A stretch of 64,000 bases of DNA from a virus, in the IMG/VR virus record IMGVR_UViG_3300033553_000116, positions 50,247 through 114,246 of that record; one strand, 5' to 3'. Under the pieces are notes generated by a model, which had not been told where the DNA came from, searched no databases, and was given only the letters and a program-made list of their open reading frames with translations. The position numbers and the translations under genes are program-made. Below are positions 1-8,007 of the stretch, in pieces. The first letter of the stretch is position 1, and every line of letters begins with the position of its first letter.

Positions 1-663
1 GAATATGTTTTCAAAACATTTGTTCCACAACTAACTAAGGTTACTTCAACCATTGAGTCAGCCATTAAGAACTTTGACCCTACCGATGTCAAGGCTTATG
101 ATAAGGGGTTCTTAGAACCATTAAGTAAAATTGATCATCCTGTAGAATCATTTGATAGGAAGTTTTATGGCGATGCTGAATATATATGGGGTTACTCATT
201 TACAGATTCATTCTTCACAGCGTTATCTGGTAAGCCTAGTGATATGCCAAGATTAGATAAAATAGGATCTAAGGCTAAGTTAGTACATAATCACTCAGTT
301 GCATCAATGGCCGCTATGAGAATTATTCCAGATGTTAAATTAACAGCAAGTGAATCGTTGGGCATTATTAAAGATGTTAAAAGCATCCTTAATAATATTG
401 TAGACTCTTCAAAAAATCATAGTTCAGAAAAGAGAGCTTTGGATACCTTAATAGATAAGGTATCAACTTTAACAAATAAATATAGTAAAAATGAATTAGA
501 TATTTCTGCTAAATTACTGAAAGAAGATCTAAATAACCTTAAGAGATTTGTTAATGCTTTAGTTTATCACTATGTTAAACTACCAGCAACCTTCGCTACC
601 CACCAGGCATTTTCAATGTCACAGGTAGGTATATTAATTGGCCGCATTGCCAAGCGTTCATAA
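1..663 (+). CDS. C-terminal part of unknown phage protein (truncated by window start)
   Basis: The frame ending at 663 is open without a stop back to base 1, so this is the last 220 codons of a gene that begins upstream. An internal ATG at 244 has no convincing ribosome binding site and is probably not the start. The visible part is mostly helical and Lys/Asn/Ser rich, with a tail that reads FATHQAFSMSQVGILIGRIAKRS-like, short hydrophobic then basic. No known domain is recognisable. Its place before a strong terminator shows it ends a transcription unit. A structural or internal head protein is possible but is only a guess. Confidence 0.8.
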   Translation, partial: EYVFKTFVPQLTKVTSTIESAIKNFDPTDVKAYDKGFLEPLSKIDHPVESFDRKFYGDAEYIWGYSFTDSFFTALSGKPSDMPRLDKIGSKAKLVHNHSVASMAAMRIIPDVKLTASESLGIIKDVKSILNNIVDSSKNHSSEKRALDTLIDKVSTLTNKYSKNELDISAKLLKEDLNNLKRFVNALVYHYVKLPATFATHQAFSMSQVGILIGRIAKRS

Positions 664-680
664 CTATTAAACTAACCATA

Positions 681-709
681 AGAGAGTGCCGTAATGGCAC
701 TCTCTTTTA
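681..709 (+). terminator. Hairpin terminator
   Basis: A ten-base stem (AGAGAGTGCC paired with GGCACTCTCT) has a five-base loop and is followed by T residues and then TATG at 710-713. It ends the transcription unit of the first gene. Confidence 0.85.
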
Positions 710-733
710 TATGTCGATTCAATCTCAGGTTAC

Positions 734-756
734 ATCTATATTACTTTAATGAATAG
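734..756 (+). promoter_or_regulatory. phiKZ-type early promoter
   Basis: TATATTAC at 737-744 is followed by TTTAATGAATAG. The same arrangement recurs at 1970, 9807 and 21499, always in an intergenic region in front of a plus-strand gene. TATATTAC is the core I know for early promoters read by the virion RNA polymerase of phiKZ; its use here is inferred. Confidence 0.7.
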
Positions 757-811
757 ATAACAGATAGAACTTTAATTAGTTGTATTTGAATTAAAATAAT
801 TGGAGAATAAC

Positions 812-1252
812 ATGTTAGAAGAAATCAATTCAGTAAAAACATTTAATACTAAAGATAAAGTCATTGTAATGATGGGTAAACGAGAAAACCTAAAAGGTAT
901 ACAAATTGTTGAGGGTATCATTTTAAGAGCACCTAAGAAGGCTTCTAAAGATAATAAGTTTGTTATCCTGTTACCTAACGGGATAGCTGTAGCCACTGCC
1001 CCCCAGTTATTTGTTACTAATGAGGGAAAATACTTCCGTAAAGAGGAGCATTTCACTGTGTCATATATTTGTCATATGCCTGAGTTAAAGATATTTGCAA
1101 ATGCTTCATGGAATGCAGTTTGGGATATGTACGAACATTTAGTTGCTCAGTTATCTAATATAGCTATGCATATACGTTGTTCTAAGAAAGCGGTTACTAT
1201 AACCAATGACTATATAAGAAATACGGATACTACAAAAATGAGTACGTATTAA
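812..1252 (+). CDS. Unknown protein, probable early gene
   Basis: 146 residues. The start is set at ATG 812 because TTGGAG lies just before it; the TTG at 800 overlaps that ribosome binding site and is rejected. The protein has an N-terminal beta-rich part (KVIVMMGKRENLKGIQIVEG) and a Tyr/His-containing C-terminal half, with no domain I recognise and no membrane segment. It lies alone between an early-type promoter (737) and a terminator (1269), which suggests it is expressed at the onset of infection, perhaps to take over some host function. That role is only inferred from the promoter. Confidence 0.8.
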   Translation: MLEEINSVKTFNTKDKVIVMMGKRENLKGIQIVEGIILRAPKKASKDNKFVILLPNGIAVATAPQLFVTNEGKYFRKEEHFTVSYICHMPELKIFANASWNAVWDMYEHLVAQLSNIAMHIRCSKKAVTITNDYIRNTDTTKMSTY

Positions 1253-1268
1253 TGAGGTTAAATAAAGG

Positions 1269-1302
1269 TAGGAGGCATTTGCTTCCTATACTTTTTTTTT
1301 TG
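1269..1302 (+). terminator. Hairpin terminator with long T run
   Basis: The stem TAGGA-GC/GC-TCCTA is followed by ACTTTTTTTTTTT. This is a classical intrinsic terminator and one of the few in the window without a TATG after it. Confidence 0.85.
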
Positions 1303-1374
1303 TTTAATGTGGTAAATTTTAACATGCGAGTATAATCCTCTGTAAAATAATTTTTTTAAGTTAAGGACTAACAC

Positions 1375-1944
1375 ATGACTGAAGAACAACCCTATACTCC
1401 AACTATAGTAGATAATAGATTACACACTATCCAAGAGATGCTACAAGGTGTAAATGAAAGACACGCAAGTATAACCAGACGTATCCAGGCATCTCCTATT
1501 AGTATCGGTGAGTCAAAGGTACCCATTGGATTACAGTATGTTTATCAAACTCAGGCTCTTCCAAGTACCCGCTTAGTTATTATATTTGATGAATCTGATC
1601 GTGAGATTATCGCCATTCCTAAAAATGTTTTATATAGCTACGAGCCATTGGACATGGATGCAACTAAACGTTCACTAAACCTTTTTATCAACCATCCTGA
1701 TAAGCGTGTTATAGAACAGTTAATTGGATTAGTAGAAACACTACAACGTGAAGGGTTTGATTTTAGAGCAATGCCGATGCGAGATGTAATGGCTATTACA
1801 AATCCAGACATCGATGTAGATATATCTGGTATGCAACTATTTCCATTACTATATTTAAAAAGTAGATATACTGATGAAGTTGTATATGTCAATACAGAAG
1901 CTGTTGTAATCCGTTCTGCTGGTGCTGAAGACACTAGTCACTAA
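1375..1944 (+). CDS. Unknown 189-residue protein
   Basis: ATG 1375 is preceded by TTAAGGACTAACAC, an acceptable ribosome binding site. The protein has a helical N-terminus (residues 15-45), a beta-rich middle (TRLVIIFDESDREIIAIPK) and a final hydrophobic stretch, and no motif I can name. It lies between a terminator and an early-type promoter, so it may be transcribed alone; no TATATTAC is visible upstream. Confidence 0.8.
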   Translation: MTEEQPYTPTIVDNRLHTIQEMLQGVNERHASITRRIQASPISIGESKVPIGLQYVYQTQALPSTRLVIIFDESDREIIAIPKNVLYSYEPLDMDATKRSLNLFINHPDKRVIEQLIGLVETLQREGFDFRAMPMRDVMAITNPDIDVDISGMQLFPLLYLKSRYTDEVVYVNTEAVVIRSAGAEDTSH

Positions 1945-1965
1945 AATTGATCTAAAAAAGTCACA

Positions 1966-1990
1966 GCACTATATTACTATAATGAATACC
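1966..1990 (+). promoter_or_regulatory. phiKZ-type early promoter
   Basis: TATATTAC at 1970-1977 lies in CACTATATTACTATAATGAA, 33 bases before the start at 2010. It matches the copies at 737, 9807 and 21499 on both sides of the core. Confidence 0.75.
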
Positions 1991-2009
1991 AACCTTAAAA
2001 GGATTTACT

Positions 2010-2621
2010 ATGAAATTAACAATTGCAGATTGGGCACGTACTGCCGGACTTACCGTCGATGATTTACCAACACAGCTTTCAGTTCTCTCATCTGAGGTTA
2101 TTGAAACTATGCAGGGCCTTAATCTTAGACATCGTTACCTAGTAATAGATGGCTTAGTAGATGTCCACTGGATGGTACAGGTTGCAAAAGCATTAACTGA
2201 TGGTGCGATGGATCTTACTTCACAGTTACAGGATCTATTTGATGAAGTGGATGATATCTTCCCTTTTCTCATTAGTAAACATTTCCAAAATGGACAGCAT
2301 GTAGTTATGGAAGCCAACTTCTCTAAGTTCTGTAAAACAGTTGAAGAAGCTGAAGCTACACTCAAAGCTTATCGTGAAATTAAAGTTGATGTACACTATA
2401 AAAGAGTCGGCGACCTTTACGTTATACGTTCTTCGTTTAATCAGATTGGTATAGACGGTAAAACTTATTCTAAAGATAAGATTCTTAAGTCTATTAATTT
2501 TATTGAACCGCGTTTCATTGGTATTCCGGACTCTAGCTTTAGTCAGGCTGTCCAAGAAGGTTATGGCGGATCAGCTAGTATGTATGACAAAGCTGTAGCC
2601 AAGCATGGCTTTTGCGGTTAA
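2010..2621 (+). CDS. MazG-like all-alpha nucleotide pyrophosphohydrolase
   Basis: Probably hydrolyses a (d)NTP to the monophosphate and pyrophosphate, which would clean or redirect the nucleotide pool. The protein is 203 residues. What points to the MazG/PRA-PH fold is an acidic pair in a helix (E29, E32), a DGLVDVHW segment (residues 47-54; family 'D..D'), EANFSKF (101-107; family 'sNmSK') and a C-terminal YSKDKILKSINFIEP (153-167), which resembles the family's 'gKvlK...y..P' tail. The ribosome binding site AAAAGGA precedes ATG 2010, and an early-type promoter sits directly upstream. It heads the cluster that contains thymidylate synthase, which fits a nucleotide role. The exact substrate cannot be read from the sequence. 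Confidence 0.65.
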   Translation: MKLTIADWARTAGLTVDDLPTQLSVLSSEVIETMQGLNLRHRYLVIDGLVDVHWMVQVAKALTDGAMDLTSQLQDLFDEVDDIFPFLISKHFQNGQHVVMEANFSKFCKTVEEAEATLKAYREIKVDVHYKRVGDLYVIRSSFNQIGIDGKTYSKDKILKSINFIEPRFIGIPDSSFSQAVQEGYGGSASMYDKAVAKHGFCG

Positions 2622-2654
2622 TTAAATCTACCATTAATAAGAAAGGAATTTGAA

Positions 2655-3137
2655 ATGACAGATGAAAGCGATTGGGATAAGATTGGAGCCACAGCTAAGG
2701 CTTTAGCCGATGCGTCTAGTGAAGATACTATCCAGGTACGACCAGATCTTTTAAAGATAAGTGATACAGACATCCAATGGGCTGACGATATGGCTAGCCA
2801 ATTCACGAGCCTAGCATTAGATGCTAATGAAGAGCATGCTGTATCCACTATATTCCCCGAAGAAATAATTAAGCTTGGTAGTAGATTCTTAAAACTACAA
2901 CTAGGTGAAGCTATGGGTGAAAATGTAGTTATTGAATTAGAACTAGCTCATGGTGTTGCTGTGTTGAAAGGTAGCTTTAAGTCAACTGCATTTAATGAAA
3001 GCCGCACCTCTGGTTTACTTATCAGTAAAGATAGCGTTGAATCATTGGTACCAATAATGGCCAAATGGATCAAGTGGTACGATGACCACGCTATGTCATT
3101 GGGTCTACTCTCAACAACTGAAGGGACTGATTACTAA
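2655..3137 (+). CDS. Unknown 160-residue protein
   Basis: AAGAAAGGA precedes ATG 2655. The protein is acidic at its N-terminus and mixed alpha/beta afterwards (VVIELELAHGVAVLKGSF), with a Trp-containing helix near the C-terminus. No domain is recognised. Its stop overlaps the next start (TAATG), so the two are probably translationally coupled. Confidence 0.85.
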   Translation: MTDESDWDKIGATAKALADASSEDTIQVRPDLLKISDTDIQWADDMASQFTSLALDANEEHAVSTIFPEEIIKLGSRFLKLQLGEAMGENVVIELELAHGVAVLKGSFKSTAFNESRTSGLLISKDSVESLVPIMAKWIKWYDDHAMSLGLLSTTEGTDY

Positions 3138-3397
3138 TGGGTCGGTCTTTGATTGGCAAATACAGTAGTGAGTCTAAGGACACAAAGCAAGTTGCAATGA
3201 AGGTAGGGGATAGATTAGAAATTATGTCTGATGCCATTACTGACAAAGCACCTTGTAATGCAAGTATTGTGGCTGTAACTGAAAAAACTATCACTGTCTC
3301 TTATGGCGATGAGGAAGAGACTTTTGATATCACTAAACTTAAAGTAACAGACTCTTGGGAATCAGAAGACTCAGGGTCTGTGGTTTGGAAGGTTTAG
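3137..3397 (+). CDS. Small unknown protein, likely beta-barrel
   Basis: 86 residues, with a start that overlaps the previous stop. The sequence KVGDRLEIMSDAITDKAPCNASIVAVTEKTITVSYGDEEETFDI has alternating strands typical of a small SH3-like or KOW-like beta-barrel. That is a shape argument only. It directly precedes thymidylate synthase. Confidence 0.75.
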   Translation: MGRSLIGKYSSESKDTKQVAMKVGDRLEIMSDAITDKAPCNASIVAVTEKTITVSYGDEEETFDITKLKVTDSWESEDSGSVVWKV

Positions 3398-3417
3398 TTT
3401 TATAAACAAGGATTAAT

Positions 3418-4251
3418 ATGCGACAGTATTTAGAAGGACTACAACGTATCTTAGATGAAGGTACGTTTCATGGAGATAGAACAGGCACAGGTACTATCTC
3501 TCGTTTCGGGGAGCAGTTACGTTTTGATTTGACAGATGGTCTCCCATTGGTCACTACTAAGTTCACAAACTTCCGTGCCATTCAGCGTGAACTACTTTGG
3601 TTCCTTGAAGGCTCTACTAATAGCATCCGGTTAAATGAAATCGGTTCTAAGATCTGGGATGGCTGGGCTTTAGATGATGGTGACTTAGGGCCTATCTATG
3701 GTAAGCAATGGACTGACTGGGATGTCATCGACAAAGGTGAGGTAGTAACTGATCTGGAGGCTCTTTTAGAACTTTCTCAAGATGGTACTAGATTAGATGA
3801 ACTTAGTCTTAATATCAGTTCTATTTTAGATAAGATTGCACTTAAGCCAAATATCAATCAGATCCAACAGGTCATTGAAGACTTGCGTGTGAATCCACAT
3901 TCAAGACGTCATTTAGTTACTGCATGGAACCCATCTGCATTGCCATCTGAATATAAACTAACCATGACTAACGGTAAAGTTATTAAAGCTCCACTTACAC
4001 CACAGGGTAACGTTGCAGAAGGTAAAGCTGCATTGCCTGCATGTCATACCTTCTTCCAGTTCTACTCTCGACTAATGTGTCTTGAAGAGCGTATGAATTA
4101 TATCCCGGCTTCTAAAGTAGGGTTATATGCAAAGATCGTGGAATTCGATGAAGTATCAGCTCAGCCATTCTTAGATGACACTGAGGCCATGGCTTTATTA
4201 GATGAGCATGATGTTCCTAAACATGCACTAAGTTGTCAGATGTATCAGCGT
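3418..4251 (+). CDS. thyA: Thymidylate synthase, exon 1
   Basis: Thymidylate synthase makes dTMP from dUMP with methylene-tetrahydrofolate. Exon 1 gives 278 residues: the N-terminal fold (HGDRTGTGT at 18-26, dUMP phosphate loop), DGWALDDGDLGPIYGKQW (81-98), HSRRH (161-165) and the catalytic Cys in ALPACHTFFQFY (Cys209), and it stops at CQMYQR. The expected continuation (SSD.LLG.PFNIASYALL) appears in the same gene 332 bases later, so the gene is split. Read without splicing, the frame runs 24 codons into the intron and ends at 4323. Insertions at about 104-150 and 178-205 make the protein longer (376 residues spliced) than the usual 264-316. DHFR, its partner in folate cycling, is encoded at 8008. 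Confidence 0.95.
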
Positions 4252-4583
4252 TCACATAACGAGCGCCTTTTAGCAGTAATGCTAATCGAAGAACATTCTC
4301 AAATTGCTGGGAAATCTTGCTAAGCATTTACACCACAACGTAATTTGAAAAAAATAAGCGTGACGGTTTTAAAAAGTTAAATGATAGAGATAATCAGCAG
4401 CCAAGGGTCCATATAGGATCAAGGTTCAACGACTAGCCTTTGATAAGGTGTAGGACCAAGTGGTCCGAAACGGGAAAGCTTCCTACTCATAGAGAGGAAG
4501 GTGATATAGTCTACTCTGCATGGTGACATGCAGCTGCACGTAATGGTGCGGGTAGTGTCTAACGAACACTATTGAATATAACG
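4252..4583 (+). other. Group I self-splicing intron in thymidylate synthase
   Basis: 332 bases lie between the two exons. The conserved core is visible: P element (AATTGCTGGGAAA, 4302-4314), Q (AATCAGCAGCCAAG, 4392-4405), R (GTTCAACGACTAG, 4424-4436) and S (TGATATAGTC, 4502-4511). GACTA in R pairs perfectly with TAGTC in S (P7), and TGCTG in P pairs with CAGCA in Q (P4). Further stems follow, such as CTTCCT/AGGAAG and TAGTGT/ACACTA. The 5' exon ends in T (the expected U.G pair at the splice site, with an internal guide GCGC at 4263-4266) and the intron ends in G. Joining CGT (4251) to TCG (4584) restores QRSSDSLLGQPFN exactly. There is no homing endonuclease ORF inside. Confidence 0.95.
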
Positions 4584-4880
4584 TCGAGTGATTCATTATT
4601 GGGCCAGCCCTTTAATATCGCTTCATATGCGCTACTAACTGAAATGGTTGCACAGTGTGTTAACATGGTTCCAGATGAACTTATCTGGGTAGGTGGCGAT
4701 TGTCACATTTACAATAACCATCTTGATGCTGCTAAAGAGGTAATAGCCAGACAGCCTATGGCATTACCTACACTTAAGTTAACTCCAGGCATTACTGATA
4801 TCTTTGCTTTTGGTGAAGATGACATTGTGTTGGAGTCATATGAACACCACGATGCTATTAAATTAAAAGTATCGATTTAA
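4584..4880 (+). CDS. thyA: Thymidylate synthase, exon 2
   Basis: The 98 C-terminal residues begin SSDSLLGQPFNIASYALL and continue through the dUMP/folate contact region VGGDCHIYNNH to the end. An ATG at 4572 lies in the intron and is not the true start. The junction falls 21 bases before the position where the T4 td intron interrupts the same gene (between the G and the next residue of LGxPFN), so the insertion site differs from T4. Confidence 0.95.
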   Translation, partial: SSDSLLGQPFNIASYALLTEMVAQCVNMVPDELIWVGGDCHIYNNHLDAAKEVIARQPMALPTLKLTPGITDIFAFGEDDIVLESYEHHDAIKLKVSI

Positions 4881-4902
4881 AGGTTCTGTCTAACATGTAA
4901 TA

Positions 4903-4934
4903 ATGAGTAGAGGCTAATGCCTCTACTCATTTAT
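4903..4934 (+). terminator. Hairpin terminator after thyA
   Basis: A perfect 12-base stem (ATGAGTAGAGGC / GCCTCTACTCAT) with a four-base loop is followed by an AT-rich tail. It ends the operon that starts near 2010. Confidence 0.85.
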
Positions 4935-4954
4935 ATATAATATTTGGAGGATTT

Positions 4955-5377
4955 ATGACTAAGGTTATAAACATTAATAAAGCTAAGATTGATATGGCCA
5001 ATGAATACTGGCAAGCCGAACGGGAGGAACGTATATCTGATAAGACCACAGCTTTTAGTAATGAAGATAACGGTACAATTAGATATTTTGTAGAAAATGC
5101 AGTAACGGCTATACAGTCTGGTAAAAAGTATGTTCGATTAGAAAAAGAAGTTTATCCGATTCGAGATAGAGTTTGTGATAAAATAGAACACATGCTTGAA
5201 AAATATGAATATGAAGTTACCATATCTATGGCGATGGGTGATGTAGCTAACGATACTGCATTAGTAATCGTTGTTAGTATTGCGGACTACGATTGTTCTT
5301 GGAACCCCGAGGATGTCTTAGAGCTAAAAGTAAATCAGACATATAAAGAATATATCAAAGAAATGTCAAGGGGGTGA
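4955..5377 (+). CDS. Unknown 140-residue protein
   Basis: TTTGGAGGATTT is a strong ribosome binding site before ATG 4955. The protein is mainly helical and charged in its first 85 residues, then has a beta hairpin (ALVIVVSIADYD). No domain is recognised. Its stop lies inside the ribosome binding region of the next gene. Confidence 0.85.
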   Translation: MTKVININKAKIDMANEYWQAEREERISDKTTAFSNEDNGTIRYFVENAVTAIQSGKKYVRLEKEVYPIRDRVCDKIEHMLEKYEYEVTISMAMGDVANDTALVIVVSIADYDCSWNPEDVLELKVNQTYKEYIKEMSRG

Positions 5378-5382
5378 ATACC

Positions 5383-5775
5383 ATGGTAATGAAAACAAGT
5401 AATACAAAGCGACTCAAGGCAATCAATTTATCATCGGGGCCATTTAGATCATTAACTATTAATGTAGTTGATTTAGTAACCTTTTATGATATCCATCAAC
5501 GCAATGATGCATTGGCCAACATAAAGATGAAAATATGGGAGATGATAAATCATTTATATAGTCATGATAAGAAACTGCAATTACCAGAGAATTCAAGTCT
5601 CATCTTACTAGATGTTAGTATGGAACTTTTTACTGGTGATGCTACAGGGCCAGTGTTAGATTTAAAGTTTGTCTTAACTAATAGACTATTTAAGACAGTA
5701 AAGTATGCTCAGAACTATACCTACGTTATTAAGGTATGTAACGATAATAGACCAGGTGCTCCAGCATTCATATAG
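5383..5775 (+). CDS. Unknown 130-residue protein
   Basis: The start is placed at ATG 5383 because AAGGGGG (5369-5374) sits eight bases upstream; the GTG at 5374 is part of that site. Composition is mixed alpha/beta with a basic N-terminus, and no family is recognised. It is coupled to the gene before it and followed by a terminator. Confidence 0.8.
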   Translation: MVMKTSNTKRLKAINLSSGPFRSLTINVVDLVTFYDIHQRNDALANIKMKIWEMINHLYSHDKKLQLPENSSLILLDVSMELFTGDATGPVLDLKFVLTNRLFKTVKYAQNYTYVIKVCNDNRPGAPAFI

Positions 5776-5847
5776 AGTAGGTTCTTAGGAATCTATCTAT
5801 GTAGCTTAATCTCCAGTGACTTATTTTATAGATTAATAATTAAATAT

Positions 5848-5874
5848 AGGGGAGTGGGTAATCGTCCCTTTATG
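5848..5874 (+). terminator. Hairpin terminator with TTTATGC tail
   Basis: AGGGGA...TCCCTT stem followed by TTATGCCGCATTAATG. The 16 bases CCCTTTATGCCGCATT recur exactly after the capsid-gene terminator at 34276. Confidence 0.7.
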
Positions 5875-5939
5875 CCGCATTAATGAGTAAGTTTATACAT
5901 AGGAGTAATATTCTCTAGGTCACTAATGAGGAATTTAAA

Positions 5940-6260
5940 ATGCGATTATGGAATAGAGGTATTGAATATGGGTATATAGAAACCTTGAATCAAGTACTTA
6001 AGGATTATGGCCCTAAGGTTAACCCACTGCGAATAGCAACCCATGGTCCTGAAATACCAGACTGTACCTGGATAATGTTTATCGGCGACATCACTCCAAT
6101 ACTTAAAGACATCGATAATTATTACATTATCGAATATGTACCTGGAGGATTCGATCTCTCTAAGACCGTGACCATTGATTGCTTAGGCATTCTATTTAGA
6201 AACGTAAAGAGCATTGAGCTTATGGACTCAATTAAAGACTCTCTTATTAATAAGGAATAA
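5940..6260 (+). CDS. Unknown 106-residue protein
   Basis: TGAGGAATTTAAA precedes ATG 5940. It is a small alpha/beta protein with several aromatic residues and a helical C-terminus. No domain is recognised. It is followed after two bases by the next gene, so the two form one unit. Confidence 0.8.
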   Translation: MRLWNRGIEYGYIETLNQVLKDYGPKVNPLRIATHGPEIPDCTWIMFIGDITPILKDIDNYYIIEYVPGGFDLSKTVTIDCLGILFRNVKSIELMDSIKDSLINKE

Positions 6261-6262
6261 AA

Positions 6263-6529
6263 ATGATACTTAAAAAGATTACACCGCAAGAAATAAACGA
6301 TCTTATTTACTCAGTAAAGTATGAGGTGGTAGACGCTACCACTACTACTATCTGCATAATTATGACTAAGTGTGGATTTACAGCGATTGGAACTAATTCT
6401 TGTTTGAATATGTCTGACTGGATTGAGCAGAAGGGTAAAGAAGATTCATATGCTAAAGCTATAGATAAGATTTGGGAAATGGAAGGGTACCATAGAAAAC
6501 GTATGGCTGAACATAACCGCAACTCGTAG
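6263..6529 (+). CDS. Unknown 88-residue protein
   Basis: Starts two bases after the previous stop, with AATAAGGAATAAA as ribosome binding site. The N-terminal half is beta-rich and Thr-rich (VVDATTTTICIIMTKCG), followed by a helix ending HRKRMAEHNRN. No domain is recognised. Confidence 0.8.
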   Translation: MILKKITPQEINDLIYSVKYEVVDATTTTICIIMTKCGFTAIGTNSCLNMSDWIEQKGKEDSYAKAIDKIWEMEGYHRKRMAEHNRNS

Positions 6530-6600
6530 TAAGTCATTGCTATCGGGTGAGGTAGTATATGTCATTGTGACGTTATTAAAGAATGGTTAGAGGGACAATA

Positions 6601-7209
6601 ATGAATTTAGTTAGTCAGTATTTGGTAATAGCCAGTGAAGAAAGTAGTGAAGTTATCCAAGCGTCAAGTGATCTATTAATTAATATTAATCCGTTAGAGA
6701 ATACAAGTGGTACATTAAGAGCCTACCATCTCGCAAAAGAATTCCAGGAACTTACAGGGATGATGGAATTGTTGGAGAAACACCAAATCATCCCAAAACT
6801 CCCATCCGGCTGTAAAGATACCATTAAGACAAGGAAAAAAGAACGCGTTGATCATTGGCTTGAACACTCTAAAGAACAAGGCACCCTTGAAGAAACTAGT
6901 ATACTAGGAGCTAGTGACAATATACTGGAACAGATTAAACAGAGTTCAGCGGTATTGATCCAAGCCTGTTCAAAGTCCCAACGCTTTGGCTTACATGACG
7001 GCATAGCTGAAAAGCCTACAACAAATGCACAAGACATTATTTCAGTCGTTAAAAGACTAGAAGGGTTATCAGACCTATTAAAAAATAGTGGACTTCTATC
7101 TAACTCCGATGAAACACCCAGCTACACTTTAAACGATGTCATAAGTGGTCATACCAATCACCAAGAGTTAGCTAAGATAACCAAAGACTCCATTAAAGGA
7201 AATGAATAA
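6601..7209 (+). CDS. Tandem MazG-like protein (two degenerate copies)
   Basis: 202 residues from ATG 6601, chosen because GAGGGACA lies just upstream; ATG 6583 lies before that site. The N-terminal half reads like a MazG-type pyrophosphohydrolase: ASEESSEVIQASSDLL (residues 11-26, the EExxE metal helix), LAKEFQELTGMMELLE, then KKERVDHWLEHSKEQG. The C-terminal half repeats the same order in degraded form: ILEQIKQSSAVLIQACSK, VVKRLEGLSDLLKNSGLL, ELAKITKDSIKGNE. The acidic metal ligands are mostly lost in the second copy, so it is probably structural. Its partners in nucleotide metabolism are thyA upstream and folA downstream. Confidence 0.65.
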   Translation: MNLVSQYLVIASEESSEVIQASSDLLININPLENTSGTLRAYHLAKEFQELTGMMELLEKHQIIPKLPSGCKDTIKTRKKERVDHWLEHSKEQGTLEETSILGASDNILEQIKQSSAVLIQACSKSQRFGLHDGIAEKPTTNAQDIISVVKRLEGLSDLLKNSGLLSNSDETPSYTLNDVISGHTNHQELAKITKDSIKGNE

Positions 7210-7742
7210 TGACGATGACATATTTAAGAGCTATAGGTAATAACTTTCTATCTGCGCTATCTGCAATACCATATATGTTTCAAATGGAACTACCATCCAA
7301 TCCTAAACAGCCACTCAAACCAAGACATGATAATGGGAAGTATAGTTATCATGGAATTGCCCCAAAGCAAATCAAATATACAGACTTATATAAATACGCA
7401 GTTAGAATGCGTGAGCTAATTGGTCTTAAACGTAATTTTAATATCCTATCTAAGGTTACTGGTAGATCTGCTGAGTTAGTTTTTAATTTAAGGGCTTCAG
7501 GCATCACACCACTTAGATGGACTGGTGAGCAAGTTTTCTTAGCGTACGATACCGAAGGTATTAAATATATGTGTCAGTTAGTACACTGGCTTGAAAACAA
7601 TTCTGAAGTTGACTGGGGTTACGGTAGTGCTGAAGATATAACCGATACAAACCATTTCGTGTATGTTGTCTTTAAAACACCTAAAAGCCAGAAGAAGTTT
7701 CGTAAGGAATTATATAAAATTTTAACTGCATTGGCATACTAA
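7209..7742 (+). CDS. Unknown 177-residue protein
   Basis: Start overlaps the previous stop (TAATG). The protein is basic (many Lys/Arg) with an internal helical region RELIGLKRNFNILSKVTGRSAELVFNLRASGITP that could be a helix-turn-helix, followed by a mixed C-terminal domain. No family is recognised. DNA binding is a weak suggestion. Confidence 0.8.
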   Translation: MTMTYLRAIGNNFLSALSAIPYMFQMELPSNPKQPLKPRHDNGKYSYHGIAPKQIKYTDLYKYAVRMRELIGLKRNFNILSKVTGRSAELVFNLRASGITPLRWTGEQVFLAYDTEGIKYMCQLVHWLENNSEVDWGYGSAEDITDTNHFVYVVFKTPKSQKKFRKELYKILTALAY

Positions 7743-7759
7743 ACAAAAGGTAAGTAATA

Positions 7760-7999
7760 ATGGATGAAGAACCAGTACTGTCTACCCCATTAAGAATTAG
7801 ACCCAAGCGAGTAGTATTTCTATCAGTGGGGTCAATGTATGACCCTGAGACAATTAAAAAAATGATAGCAGCGATGCCTAAAATTGGTACCAAAGAAGAT
7901 CGGGCTAGGGGCGATAAACCCAATAACTATCTTTCTTTAGATAATAATCCTCCGTATAGAGAGTTCACTACGAAAAACAAACGCCGTAAACAATGGTAG
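7760..7999 (+). CDS. Unknown 79-residue basic protein
   Basis: AAAAGGTAAGTAATAATGG provides the ribosome binding site and ATG 7760. Proline-rich and basic, ending KNKRRKQW. It overlaps the reading frame before DHFR by a few bases. No domain is recognised. Confidence 0.75.
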   Translation: MDEEPVLSTPLRIRPKRVVFLSVGSMYDPETIKKMIAAMPKIGTKEDRARGDKPNNYLSLDNNPPYREFTTKNKRRKQW

Positions 8000-8007
8000 G
8001 TATATCG

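Noticed and set aside
4572-4583. ATG at 4572 as start of a separate small gene
   Set aside because: It lies in the 3' end of the group I intron; the sequence after it is the second exon of thymidylate synthase.
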